Source: Candidatus Hydrogenedentota bacterium
GTDB lineage: Bacteria; Hydrogenedentota; Hydrogenedentia; Hydrogenedentales; CAITNO01
Length of the DNA: 44,670 bases
Direction of reading: 5' to 3'
Assembly (NCBI GenBank): GCA_029776995.1
Contig: JAKOTZ010000168.1
Location: 1 to 44,670, forward strand
The notes beneath the pieces were generated by a model, which had not been told where the DNA came from, made no database searches, and saw only the letters and a list, made by a program, of their open reading frames with translations. The position numbers and the translations under genes were made by a program. Below, in pieces: positions 1 through 14,215 of this stretch (positions are counted from its first letter, which is position 1; each line of letters starts with the position of its first letter).

Positions 1-1
1 C

Positions 2-1438
2 TGGGACGGGGATGGAGACATGGACCTGGTCTGCGGCTCTTTCCTGGACACGCTGACCTGGTTTGAAAACCTGGGCGGCGCCGGCGAGCCGTCCTTTTCC
101 CCGGGACGGCCGGTCATGGCTGAGGGCGCGCCGCTCCGACTGGAGCTGCAGATGCTGCAGGTTGTCGCGGCCGACTGGGACGGGGACGGAGACCCGGATC
201 TGATTGTGGGCAAGGAAGACGGACGGGTTGTCCTGGTGGAAAATGCCGGATATGACCCGGAACACCATATGCCGCGGCTGAAACAGCCCGCCTATTTCAG
301 GCAGCAGGCGGATAAAGTCAAGTGCGGCGCGCTGGCCACTCCCGATATCGCGGACTGGGACGGCGACGGCGACATGGACCTGATCAGCGGCAACACGGCC
401 GGATTCCTGGAATTTATCGAAAACCTCGGCGGAAATCCGCCCCGATGGGAACCTCCCGTCCGGCTGGCCGCAGGCGGAGAAATCATCCGGTTCCAGGCCG
501 GCCCCAACCTGTCCATCCAGGGTCCCGCCGAGGCAAAATGGGGGTACACCATTCCCACAGTGGCCGACTGGAATGGCGACGGGCTGCCGGATATCCTGTG
601 CAACACGATCATCGGAAAAGTGGTCTGGTTCCGTAACATCGGCACGCGGCACCGCCCTGAACTGGCCCCGGCGGAACCGGTCCGGGTCAAATGGCCGGGT
701 ACGCCGCCCATCCCACACTGGAACTGGTGGCGTCCGGGACCGGATGAACTGGTCATTGAATGGCGGACGAAACTGGGCGTTCGGGACCTGAACCAGGACG
801 GGCGGCCGGACCTGATCGCGGTGGACCACGAGGGGTTCTTGGCCTGGTATGAACGGCTGGGCCCGGAATCCAACTTCGCCCTGGCCCCCGGCAGGCGGAT
901 CTTTCACGTGACGGATCCGGAAACCATGGGCGTTATGGACGGATCCGGAAAGCCTACGCGCATTGACGTTAACGCGGACGGCATAAATGATTTGCTCCAG
1001 CGGTCCCCTGCCGGACAGCCTCTTTTTCTGTTCAGCGACAGGGTCCGGGACCGGACGGTTGTCCGGGATTTTAAAACGGTGTTTTATCCGGAGCTTCCGG
1101 TTATGTTTCGCAATCCCCCGAACGGTGAAGGCACGCTTCTTCGGGCAAACGGGGGATGGGCGGGCCGTTCAGGCCGCCGGACCTTCGTCATCACCGACTG
1201 GGACCAGGACGGCAGGGCGGACCTGATCATGAACAGCGTCAGCGTCAACCTGTGGCGGGGCGTCGATTCGGAAAACGGCCACTATACATTCCGGGATGAA
1301 GGCCCCATGACAAGCCTTGTTCTCTCGGGCCACTCCACCTGCCCCGCCGTGGGCGACCTGAACGGAGACGGCCAAGCGGAACTGCTGATCGGCGCGGAAG
1401 ACGGCTTTTTTTACTGGTTCCCCGCGGACATGCCCTGA
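2..1438 (+). CDS. FG-GAP/VCBS repeat protein, 5' partial
   Basis: The reading frame is open to the left edge of the window, so the start lies outside; 478 residues are visible. At least eight calcium-binding-type repeats of the form D-x-D/N-x-D-G-x-x-D-L/I occur, for example DWDGDGDPDLIVG, DWNGDGLPDIL, DLNQDGRPDLI and DLNGDGQAELLIG. They are separated by stretches containing WFENLGG-like or WFRNIG-like strands. This is the pattern of FG-GAP/VCBS beta-propeller blades, usually on secreted or surface proteins that bind calcium. No enzyme motif is visible in the part present. It ends 12 nt from the convergent gltD stop codon. The exact role is unknown; the fold assignment is firm. Confidence 0.85.
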   Translation, partial: WDGDGDMDLVCGSFLDTLTWFENLGGAGEPSFSPGRPVMAEGAPLRLELQMLQVVAADWDGDGDPDLIVGKEDGRVVLVENAGYDPEHHMPRLKQPAYFRQQADKVKCGALATPDIADWDGDGDMDLISGNTAGFLEFIENLGGNPPRWEPPVRLAAGGEIIRFQAGPNLSIQGPAEAKWGYTIPTVADWNGDGLPDILCNTIIGKVVWFRNIGTRHRPELAPAEPVRVKWPGTPPIPHWNWWRPGPDELVIEWRTKLGVRDLNQDGRPDLIAVDHEGFLAWYERLGPESNFALAPGRRIFHVTDPETMGVMDGSGKPTRIDVNADGINDLLQRSPAGQPLFLFSDRVRDRTVVRDFKTVFYPELPVMFRNPPNGEGTLLRANGGWAGRSGRRTFVITDWDQDGRADLIMNSVSVNLWRGVDSENGHYTFRDEGPMTSLVLSGHSTCPAVGDLNGDGQAELLIGAEDGFFYWFPADMP

Positions 1439-1450
1439 CGCCGGAACCGG

Positions 1451-2936
1451 TTACTCCTGAACCGCCCCGTACACCATCATATCCCGGGCGGGGAGTTCAG
1501 ACCGGCCCATCAGATATTCATCGATCTGGCGCGCGGCCTCCCGGCCTTCGGAAATCGCCCAGACGACCAGGGACTGTCCCCGTCGGGCATCGCCCGCGAC
1601 AAACACGCCCGGCCGGGTGGTCGCGTAGCCGTCGACGGCCCGGATAGCCTGGCCGAACCGGTTGCGCTCCATCTCCAGCCCCAGGGACGGAACGATCCGT
1701 TCCGCTTCCGGCTCGACAAAGCCCATGGCCAGCAGCACCAGGTCGCATTCAATGCGCATTTCCGAGCCGGGGATTTCCCGCATCTGGCGCCGGCCGGCCG
1801 CGTCCGGTTCGCTCCACTCCACCCGGACCGCGTGCAGGGCGCACACATGGCCGGTCCCGTCATCTTCAAACCGCTTTGTGTTGATACACCACTCGCGGCA
1901 GTCTCCACCCGGCGCTTCCTTGTGGCTGCTGGACGTGCGCAGCACAAAATCCCATTCGGGCCACGGGTTCCGCGGGGCCCGCTGCAGGGGCGGACGGGGA
2001 AACAGCTCAATATTCAGCACGGATGCCGCGCCCTGGCGCAGCGAGGTGCCGACACAGTCGGAACCCGTGTCGCCGCCGCCGATCACCACGACACGTTTAC
2101 CGGCAGCCGTGATTTCCCGGTCATTAATGGGCTTGCCCAATACTCTCCGGGTGGCCTGGGTCAGGAAACGCATCGCCGGATATATGCCCTCCAGGTCGGC
2201 TCCGGGAATGCCCAGGTCCGCCATGGTCCGCGGCCGGGTGGATCCGATTGCCAGCAGTACCGCGTCATACTGATCCAACTCGCTCAGCGGTATGTTGACG
2301 CCCACCTCGGCGTTACACCGGAACTCAACTCCTTCCGCTTCGATCTGGGCGATGCGGCGCCGGACAACGTTTTTGTCCAGTTTGAAATTGGGGATGCCGT
2401 ACATCAGCAGGCCGCCGGGCTCATCAGCCCGCTCGTAGACCACAACCGTATGCCCGGCGCGGTTCAGCTGCTGCGCGGCGGCCAGCCCCGACGGTCCCGA
2501 CCCCACGACCGCAACCCGCTTTCCGGTGCGGACCCGCGGCGGTTCCGGGCGGATCCAGCCTTCCGCCCAACCGCGGTCGGCGATTTCCTTTTCGATCATT
2601 TCAATGGTCACCGGCGGTTCATTGATCCCGAGGACGCACGCGCTCTCGCAGGGGGCCGGGCAGATGCGGCCGGTAAATTCCGGGAAATTATTGGTGCTGA
2701 GCAGCACCTCAAGGGCGCCCCGCCAGTCGTCGTCTTTCACCAGATCGTTAAAATCCGGAATCTGGTTTCCCAGCGGACATCCGCTGTGGCAGAAAGGCAC
2801 CCCGCAATTCATGCAGCGGTAGCCCTGCGCCTTGAGCCGGTCGGCCGGCAGCGACGAGGTAAATTCCTGGAAATGCTTAACCCGGGATTCGGGCGGTTCG
2901 TAGGGAGGCAACTCCCGGGTAAACGTCATGAACCCT

Positions 2937-2956
<20 letters not shown>
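1451..2956 (-). CDS. gltD: Glutamate synthase small (beta) subunit
   Basis: 501 residues, the usual GltD length. It oxidises NADPH on FAD and passes electrons to GltB, which makes two glutamates from glutamine and 2-oxoglutarate. The N-terminal cysteine clusters that hold [4Fe-4S] centres are present ([14 protein letters not shown] and CPAPCESAC). An FAD-binding glycine motif follows ([15 protein letters not shown]), then an NADPH-binding glycine motif ([12 protein letters not shown]) and a C-terminal FAD motif ([18 protein letters not shown]). The start ATG overlaps the end of gltB by 20 nt and is preceded by AAGGAG at good distance, so the two are translated as a coupled pair. No anomaly is seen. 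Confidence 0.96.
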
Positions 2957-7514
<4,558 letters not shown>

Positions 7515-7812
7515 TTTGCCAGTTCCAGCCTGACCGATGGACCGCCTTTATGGGGACCAAACGGCCGTTTTTAAATTTTTTCATTCCATTTGGTATGGTA
7601 TTTGGAAGAACACCCAATAATCAATAAAAATTTATAATACAAAACAATAAGATTAATATATTGAAAATAAAAGCTTTATAAGAAAAATTTAAATTTTTAA
7701 CTTTAAAAAAGATACCATTTTGTATCTTTTTTAGTCATGCTGAAACAGGAATACTTCAAGAAATGCCTGTAAAACCAGTTTGATCGGCCAGGGAAAGCCG
7801 CGTGAAGGAGGG
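7515..7812. other. AT-rich intergenic region between gltB and metH
   Basis: This 298-bp gap is far richer in A and T than the flanking genes, especially 7570-7735. It must hold the gltB promoter (minus strand) and holds the metH terminator at 7705-7732. I could not fix one promoter: several TTG-type -35 and TATTAT/TATAAA-like -10 strings overlap around 7620-7660. A 24-bp stretch at 7584-7607 has TTCCA/TGGAA ends and an internal GGTATGGTAT, which could be an operator. No ORF or tRNA was seen. Confidence 0.5.
7705..7732 (-). terminator. Rho-independent terminator downstream of metH
   Basis: AAAAAAGATAC and GTATCTTTTTT form a perfect 11-bp stem with a 6-nt loop. In the minus-strand transcript the stem ends in a run of U. 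It lies about 80 nt after the metH stop codon. Because both arms end in A/T runs it could work in either direction, and it insulates metH from gltB. Confidence 0.8.
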
Positions 7813-10800
7813 TTAACTGTAACGGGCCGCGGGGTGGTAACTGACCACCGCGCCTGTGGTTCCGGTGGGGATAAATTCATTCGCGTCGGTCAGGCCGATC
7901 CCCAGGGTATTGCCCGCATCCAGCAGGTCGAACAGAACCCGGTTCATGGATATGTCGGTCATGCCCGGATAACCGGGGGACCACCTCAGGCCGGTTCCGG
8001 GAGGAAGCCCCAGCAGATCCAGCTGCATGCCGTTCACAAAATCGGCCATATCCTCCGCCAGCCGGTCCGACAGCCCCTGGAGATACAGGGCGGATTCACT
8101 GTCCCCCTCCTGTTTCATCCGTTCGATTATTACGTCCACCCCCGCGCCCCCCGTGGTAATCTGGACGCCCGCGGCACCGACCCGCCCGCTGTCCCTGGGA
8201 GGGAAATACTGGGCGCCTGAAACAATGTCCTCATCCCCGGCGCCCAGCACCGTGTTGAAATGCACCCGTGCGATCTCCCGGTCCGGCGCTTCCGGATCGA
8301 ACAGCACGACCCATTCCCCTTCCGAGACACAGGGGAATATCCCGAAAACGCCCGCCGGACGCAGCCAGCCTTCCCTGTCCGCCCGGTCCAGCCATTCGTG
8401 CAGCAGCCGTTCCAGCGATTCATCGGTGTGCCCGGTCCGTTCCCGCGCGGAACTGCCGCCAAAGATCCAGTTCAGGGAGAAGAGCGTTTTCCGGTCGATC
8501 CGTGGCGCGAATTCCCGCAGCCCCACCGTTACGCGCCGCATCCGGAACCGCGGTTCCGGGGGAATCCAAACGCCTTCCCATGAGACTTTCCGCCGGGGCA
8601 GCGCGGCCAGCAGGCGTTCTTCCCGTTCCTGTTTCTGGCGGGCGACCGCGGCCTTGCGCAACAGTTTTTCCCGGTTGCGGGCGTATTCCGCCTCCCGCTC
8701 TTCCGGGGTCATGTCCATCAGCCGGTTCATGACATTCACGCCGTCCATGGCTGTCCGGCAATAGAAAACGTCCCCCCGCATGCGGGACTCGTCCGTTTCG
8801 CCCATCATGGCCACGGTAGCGGCGTGCCGTTCATTCACGGGGGCACCTCCGATCAGCAGCGGAATGTTCAAACCCTGTTCCCGGGCCATGCGGGCCACGG
8901 TGATCATGTGGTTGGAGGTCTGCACCAGCAGGGCGGACATGCCGATCGCGTCCGCCTGATATTCCCGGGCCGTGTCAATGTACTGCTGCAGGGGCACCAT
9001 GGTCCCCAGGTCGATTACCCGGTATCCGTAGTTTTCGAGCAGGGTTTTGGCCAAGTCTTTCCCGATGGAATGCACATCCTGGAATACCGTTCCCAGCACC
9101 ACGGTGCCTTTGTACTTCACCGCGCCATGGAGGTCGATGCCCGCCTCGTCGCGCATAACCTGCTCCAGAAAGCCCATGGCCTGCCGCATGATGTCGGCCG
9201 ATTTGAGCAGGTGCGGCAGGGAAACTTCACCCCGGCCGAAGCCGTCCCCCAGTTCCTGCATGGCGCGCATCAGGTACCGGTTGATGAAGTCCAGGGGTTC
9301 GAAAGCGTCCAGCGCGCGCGCCACGTATTCCACGATCCGGTCCGCATAGACATACTCCCGGCCCCGGAACGTGAGTCGTCCGTCGCAGCGCTGTTTGCGG
9401 GCGCGCACAATGAGTTCGACACAGGCCTCCTCCGGAGGAAGCGCGTCCAGGTCAAGCGCGTCCTGGGGTTTGGCGTCGCCTTTCCGGGCCAACGCAATTT
9501 CCTCGAGCGCCGCGAAGGCATCCATATCCCGCTGAAAAATCACCCGGAGCGCGAGCCGGTAATGTTCCGGGTCAAGGTCCTGGGGGAACAGGTAATGGTT
9601 CGGGTTCAGGATGGCCGCGTCCAGCCCCCGTTTCCGGGCTTCATCGAGAAATACCGAGGTCAGCACGGTGCGCATGTAGGGCTTGGAAGCCAGCCCGTTG
9701 GTCAGGTTGCCCACACCCAGGATGGTGCGCGTGTCCGGATACTTTTCCTTGACCAGGCGGATGCCCTCCAGGGTCTCCACCGCGAAGTTCATGGACTCGT
9801 CGGACTCGGAACCGATGGGAAAGACGTTTACATCCACAAACAGCCGGTCCGGGGAAATGCCGTAACGGTTCCGGGCCCGTTCAATGATCGCGGACGCGAC
9901 TTCCAGCTTCTCCCGCGCGGTTGCCGCCGGACCGCCCGGCCCCGTACACAGCGCCACGTAAAGCGGCGCGTGCCCACCGGTGGCTTCGATAACCGCGTCG
10001 AGCTTGGGAACCCCCGGCGCAATCTCTTCCATGGATATGGAGTTGATGATCGGCCTGCCGGGATACACCTTCACGGCTTCCGCCAGGGCGTCAACCTGAA
10101 ACGAGTCCAGGCACATGGCGCCTTTGAAATCGGTGGTCTGCGCGCGCACCACCTCACGCAGGGCCGCCACCGTGTCCACCACGTTGGAGTCCATGCAGAC
10201 GTCGATTACTTCGCAGCCCAGCCCCTCCACCTGCTCCCGGACCACCTCCTCCAGGACATCATGGTCGATATCCCCTTCGCGTTCCACGGCCTCGCGGACT
10301 TTTTTCGATCCCCGCACATTCAGCCGTTCCCCGAATCGAATCAGCGCGGCGGAACCATCCAGCCGTACGGCTTCCTGTGGTCCCGACACGAACAGCCCGG
10401 GATCCGGCGCGCGTTCCCGGGGACGGACGTCCCGGATCGCCTCCACGGTAGCGCGGATATGGTCCGGCGTCGTTCCGCAGCACCCGCCGACAATGTTCAC
10501 CCCGTACTCCGAAACGAATTCACGCAGGTGCCCGGCGAATTTCTCCGGATCAAAGCGGTAAACCGTCCGACCCCCTTCGGATACGGGCAGGCCCGCGTTG
10601 GGAATCACCGATATGGGCAGGCGGGAATACCGGCTCAGGATCTCCACAGTCCTGGCCATCAGGTCCGGGCCGATCGAGCAGTTGATGCCGAACACGTCAA
10701 TGCCGATATCCTGCATGGTCACCAGCGCGGCATGGGCGTGGGTGTTGAAAATCTGCATGCGGCTGAACTGGTCTACCGTGACCTGGGCCATGATGGGCAC

Positions 10801-11445
10801 CTGCCGGTTCAGGTCGGCCATGGCGCGTTTCGCGCCGAACACCGCCGCCTTAAGTTCCAGCACGTCCTGCTGGGTTTCGAACAGGAGGACATCCGCGCCG
10901 CCTTCCAGCAACCCCAGGCACTGCTCCCGGAAGTTTTCCGCCACTTCGTCGAAGGTGGCGCGCCGCAGGTCGGCCCGGGTACTCGAGACCACCCGGTTGG
11001 ACGGCCCGATCGATCCCACAACGAACAGCGGCTGGCCGTCCCATTTTCCGCTTTCCCGGTAGCGGCGAACGGCTTCCCGGGCCAGCCGGGCGGCGCGGCG
11101 GCTCAGCAGCCTGGCCAGCGCGCCATGGCTAAGCCGGCGGGGATCGATCCCTTCCGGATCCGGGGACCAGGCGCGCAAATCCAGGCCGGTAAAGTCATAC
11201 TCCGACAGCCGGAACGCCGACGCCCCGAAGCTGTTCGTCTCCACGGCATGCGCGCCCGCCTCAAGGTACGCGCCATGGATGCGGGTAATCTCCTCGGGGA
11301 GCGACAGGCAGAGCAGGTCTCCCAGCATGCGGTAGTCGGCCCCGCCGTAATATTCGTCGCCGAGCCCCAGGGCCTGGACCATGGTGCCCATCGCGCCGTC
11401 AAGACAAAGCGGGCGGCTCCTTATGTAACTGTTGAAATCGTCCAT
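7813..11445 (-). CDS. metH: Cobalamin-dependent methionine synthase
   Basis: 1210 residues, full length. It transfers methyl from methyltetrahydrofolate through cobalamin to homocysteine. Domains in order: a homocysteine-binding barrel with zinc cysteines C256 (GINCSIGP), C322 and C323 (GGCCGTTPDHI); a pterin-binding domain from about residue 370; a cobalamin cap and Rossmann domain with the DxHxxG motif (DVHSIGKD, His792); and a C-terminal AdoMet reactivation domain ending with a GYPGMTD segment near the usual RxxxGYP site. All modules of the four-domain enzyme are present, so B12 must be made or imported. It starts 15 nt after leuS with no strong ribosome-binding site of its own, which suggests translational coupling. 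No cobalamin or SAM riboswitch is seen before it. Confidence 0.96.
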   Translation of the reverse strand: MDDFNSYIRSRPLCLDGAMGTMVQALGLGDEYYGGADYRMLGDLLCLSLPEEITRIHGAYLEAGAHAVETNSFGASAFRLSEYDFTGLDLRAWSPDPEGIDPRRLSHGALARLLSRRAARLAREAVRRYRESGKWDGQPLFVVGSIGPSNRVVSSTRADLRRATFDEVAENFREQCLGLLEGGADVLLFETQQDVLELKAAVFGAKRAMADLNRQVPIMAQVTVDQFSRMQIFNTHAHAALVTMQDIGIDVFGINCSIGPDLMARTVEILSRYSRLPISVIPNAGLPVSEGGRTVYRFDPEKFAGHLREFVSEYGVNIVGGCCGTTPDHIRATVEAIRDVRPRERAPDPGLFVSGPQEAVRLDGSAALIRFGERLNVRGSKKVREAVEREGDIDHDVLEEVVREQVEGLGCEVIDVCMDSNVVDTVAALREVVRAQTTDFKGAMCLDSFQVDALAEAVKVYPGRPIINSISMEEIAPGVPKLDAVIEATGGHAPLYVALCTGPGGPAATAREKLEVASAIIERARNRYGISPDRLFVDVNVFPIGSESDESMNFAVETLEGIRLVKEKYPDTRTILGVGNLTNGLASKPYMRTVLTSVFLDEARKRGLDAAILNPNHYLFPQDLDPEHYRLALRVIFQRDMDAFAALEEIALARKGDAKPQDALDLDALPPEEACVELIVRARKQRCDGRLTFRGREYVYADRIVEYVARALDAFEPLDFINRYLMRAMQELGDGFGRGEVSLPHLLKSADIMRQAMGFLEQVMRDEAGIDLHGAVKYKGTVVLGTVFQDVHSIGKDLAKTLLENYGYRVIDLGTMVPLQQYIDTAREYQADAIGMSALLVQTSNHMITVARMAREQGLNIPLLIGGAPVNERHAATVAMMGETDESRMRGDVFYCRTAMDGVNVMNRLMDMTPEEREAEYARNREKLLRKAAVARQKQEREERLLAALPRRKVSWEGVWIPPEPRFRMRRVTVGLREFAPRIDRKTLFSLNWIFGGSSARERTGHTDESLERLLHEWLDRADREGWLRPAGVFGIFPCVSEGEWVVLFDPEAPDREIARVHFNTVLGAGDEDIVSGAQYFPPRDSGRVGAAGVQITTGGAGVDVIIERMKQEGDSESALYLQGLSDRLAEDMADFVNGMQLDLLGLPPGTGLRWSPGYPGMTDISMNRVLFDLLDAGNTLGIGLTDANEFIPTGTTGAVVSYHPAARYS

Positions 11446-11460
11446 GCGTGAAAACCGGAC

Positions 11461-13998
11461 TCACTTCACCACGAAGTTAACCATCTTCCCCGGCACATAG
11501 ATTTCTTTAAGCACCTGGCGGTTTTCCAGGTGCGGCTGAATCTTCGGGTCGGCTTTTGCCGCGGCGATAATCGCCTCCGGAGACGCATCCTTCGGCACGA
11601 CCACCTTGCCCCGCAGTTTTCCCTGCACCTGGACCGGAATTTCCACGGTGTCTTCTTCCAGCAGGGACTCGTCCCACGCGGGCCAGGGCTCATAGGCCAG
11701 CGTGCCGGCGTGCCCAAGCCGCTCCCAGAGTTCTTCCGCCAGATGCGGCGCGAAGGGCGAAAGCACCAGCACAAACTTTTCCGCCGCGTCCCGGCCGACC
11801 GCTTCCGTTTTCAGGGCGAGGTTCACGAATTCCATCATCCGCGCGATGGCGGTGTTAAAAGACAGGTTTTCAATGTCCTGCGTAACGGATTTAACCACCC
11901 GGTGGATTTCGCGCGCCACCGCCGGATCCGGATCGGCCGCGGTAACGCGCGGGGCCAGTGAGCCATTTTCCGCGATGAACAGGGACCAGACGCGCTTCAG
12001 AAACCGGTGGACGCCCTGTATGCCTTCATCGGTCCAGGGTTTATCCCGGTCCAGCGGCCCCATGAACATTTCGTACAGCCGCATGAAATCGGCGCCATAG
12101 GTGGCCACCACATCATCCGGGTTGACCACGTTGTACCGGGATTTGCTCATCTTCTCGATCTGCGTCTGAACCGGTTCGCCCGTGTCCCGCAGCACCCACT
12201 GTTCACCGCGCCGTTCCACCTCATGGGGATAGTGGTACTTGCCCAGGCTGTCCCGGTAGGAGTAGGCGAGAATCATGCCCTGGTTAAACAGTTTCGTGAA
12301 GGGCTCGGGCGTGGACACCAGCCCGGCGTCATACAGCACCTTGTGCCAGAACCGGGCGTACAGCAGATGGAGCACGGCGTGTTCCGCGCCGCCGATATAC
12401 AGGTCCACGGGCATCCAGTAGGATTCGGCTTCCCGGGACCAGGCCTCCCGGTCGTTCCGGGGATCGGTGAAACGCAGGTAATACCAGCAGGAACCGGCCC
12501 ACTGTGGCATGGTGTTGGTCTCCCGCCTGGCCGGCCGTCCCGTCTCGGGATCTGTGGTATTTACCCAGTCCACGGCCCGCGCCAAGGGGGGCTGACCGTC
12601 CGGCGTGGGACGGTAGTCTTCCAGTTCCGGGAGCAGCACCGGCAGGTCTTTAAGCGGGACCGTCTTGACGGTTCCATCTTCCAGGCGGATCAGCGGGAAG
12701 GGTTCCCCCCAGTAACGCTGGCGGGAAAAGAGCCAGTCGCGAAGCTTATAATTCACGGCGCGGCGCCCCAGGCCCTGCTCCTCCAGCCAGGCCGTGATCT
12801 TTTTCTTGGCCTCGGGCACGCGCAGGCCGTTTATGAGCGGCGAATTCACCAGTATGCCGTCTCCGGTGAAGGCTTCTTTCGTGATGTCCCCGCCGGAGAT
12901 GACTTCAATAATCGGCAGGTTGAAGGTCTTCGCGAATTCGTAGTCCCGGGTATCGTGCGCCGGAACCGCCATGATCGCGCCATAGCCGTAATCCGCCAGC
13001 ACGTAATCCGCCGTCCAGATGGGAATCCTGGCGCCATTCACAGGGTTGACGGCATGGGCTCCCGTGAACACTCCGGTTTTTTTGCGTTCGTCCTGCATGC
13101 GTTCCTGGGCGCTTTTGCGGGAAGCCTGCGCGACATATTCCTCCACCGCGGCCCGCTGGCCTTCCGTGGCAATCCGGAGCGTCAGCGGATGCTCGGGCGC
13201 CAGGACACAATAAGTGGCGCCAAACAAGGTATCCGGCCGGGTGGTAAACACCGTGAACCGGTCGCCCGTCTCGGCAACGGTAAACTCGACGTCAGCCCCT
13301 TCGCTTCGGCTGATCCACTCCCGCTGCATGGCCTTGATCCCTTCGGGCCAGTCCAGGCCTTCGAGGTCTTCCAGCAGGCGTTCCGCGTATGCCGTAATCC
13401 GCAGCATCCACTGGCGCATGAGCCGCCGTTCGACCGGATCGCCGGTCTCCACGTAGCGTCCGTCCTTGACTTCCTCATTCGCCAGCACCGTGCCCAGCGC
13501 GGGACACCAGTTGACGGGCGCCTCAACTTCGTAGGCCAGCCCCCGCTCGAACAGCACCGTAAAAATCCACTGGGTCCATTTGTAGTAGTTCGGGTCCGTG
13601 GTGTCGATTTCCCGATCCCAGTCGTAAGAAAGCCCCAGCCGCTGAATCTGCCGGCGGAAGGTGTCACAGTTCTTGCGTGTGATGATCGCGGGATGCTCGC
13701 CGGTACGTACGGCGTGGCGTTCCGCGGGCAGACCGAACGCGTCCCACCCCATGGGATGCAGGACATTGAACCCCCGCATGCGCTTGTAGCGCGCGACGAT
13801 ATCGGTAGCCGTGTACCCTTCCGGGTGCCCCACGTGAAGCCCCGCGCCGCTCGGGTAGGGGAACATATCCAGGACATAGTACTTCGGTTTGGCGGGGTCA
13901 ATTTCCGCTTTGAACGTTTTGTTCCGCAGCCAGTACTCCTGCCATTTCCGCTCTATGGCGTCAAAATCATATATACTGGGATTCATGGCGTAACTCAT
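11461..13998 (-). CDS. leuS: Leucyl-tRNA synthetase
   Basis: About 845 residues. It charges tRNA-Leu with leucine. The class I HIGH-type motif is HVGH (residues 55-58) and the KMSKS loop is intact ([14 protein letters not shown]). A CP1 editing domain is present ([20 protein letters not shown]), as is the [11 protein letters not shown] segment typical of bacterial LeuRS, and the anticodon and C-terminal domains follow. The frame extends upstream to 14076, but I chose the ATG at 13998 (protein begins MSYAMNPS) because GGGGAG lies 7 nt before it; MNPS at 13986 is a possible alternative. It is followed closely by metH and probably cotranscribed with it. Confidence 0.95.
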   Translation of the reverse strand: MSYAMNPSIYDFDAIERKWQEYWLRNKTFKAEIDPAKPKYYVLDMFPYPSGAGLHVGHPEGYTATDIVARYKRMRGFNVLHPMGWDAFGLPAERHAVRTGEHPAIITRKNCDTFRRQIQRLGLSYDWDREIDTTDPNYYKWTQWIFTVLFERGLAYEVEAPVNWCPALGTVLANEEVKDGRYVETGDPVERRLMRQWMLRITAYAERLLEDLEGLDWPEGIKAMQREWISRSEGADVEFTVAETGDRFTVFTTRPDTLFGATYCVLAPEHPLTLRIATEGQRAAVEEYVAQASRKSAQERMQDERKKTGVFTGAHAVNPVNGARIPIWTADYVLADYGYGAIMAVPAHDTRDYEFAKTFNLPIIEVISGGDITKEAFTGDGILVNSPLINGLRVPEAKKKITAWLEEQGLGRRAVNYKLRDWLFSRQRYWGEPFPLIRLEDGTVKTVPLKDLPVLLPELEDYRPTPDGQPPLARAVDWVNTTDPETGRPARRETNTMPQWAGSCWYYLRFTDPRNDREAWSREAESYWMPVDLYIGGAEHAVLHLLYARFWHKVLYDAGLVSTPEPFTKLFNQGMILAYSYRDSLGKYHYPHEVERRGEQWVLRDTGEPVQTQIEKMSKSRYNVVNPDDVVATYGADFMRLYEMFMGPLDRDKPWTDEGIQGVHRFLKRVWSLFIAENGSLAPRVTAADPDPAVAREIHRVVKSVTQDIENLSFNTAIARMMEFVNLALKTEAVGRDAAEKFVLVLSPFAPHLAEELWERLGHAGTLAYEPWPAWDESLLEEDTVEIPVQVQGKLRGKVVVPKDASPEAIIAAAKADPKIQPHLENRQVLKEIYVPGKMVNFVVK

Positions 13999-14215
13999 AC
14001 AGGAACTCCCCATCAATGGAAGTTGGAGATCACGGCAAGCCCCTATAGGGTAACACAAGCCGCCTTTTCCGCGCATGCGAAGGCGTTATCCCGGGCGATC
14101 GGGTGATACATTACAGGAAAGCGGTCCGTGGTTGTATGCGTACATTTTCGGCGCACCGGTTTGAGGGAAGGGCCCTTTCAACCGCCGCTTCGAGACAGAA
14201 ATCATAAAATCGGGG

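Noticed and set aside
8824-11451. An 875-codon open frame on the plus strand opposite metH
   Set aside because: Antisense shadow of metH; no domain recognisable and composition as for the complement of a GC-rich gene.
7813-11460. Cobalamin or SAM riboswitch before metH
   Set aside because: Only 15 nt separate leuS and metH, too short for either.
14041-14050. Palindrome CCCTATAGGG upstream of leuS
   Set aside because: Ten bases of perfect palindrome are expected by chance in a window of this size, and no promoter pair could be built around it.
12007-14106. A 699-codon open frame on the plus strand opposite leuS
   Set aside because: Antisense shadow of leuS; no family motif.
14077-14215. Possible tRNA or small RNA in the leuS-SGNH gap
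   Set aside because: No T-loop GTTCRA string and no cloverleaf could be drawn; only a divergent promoter region.
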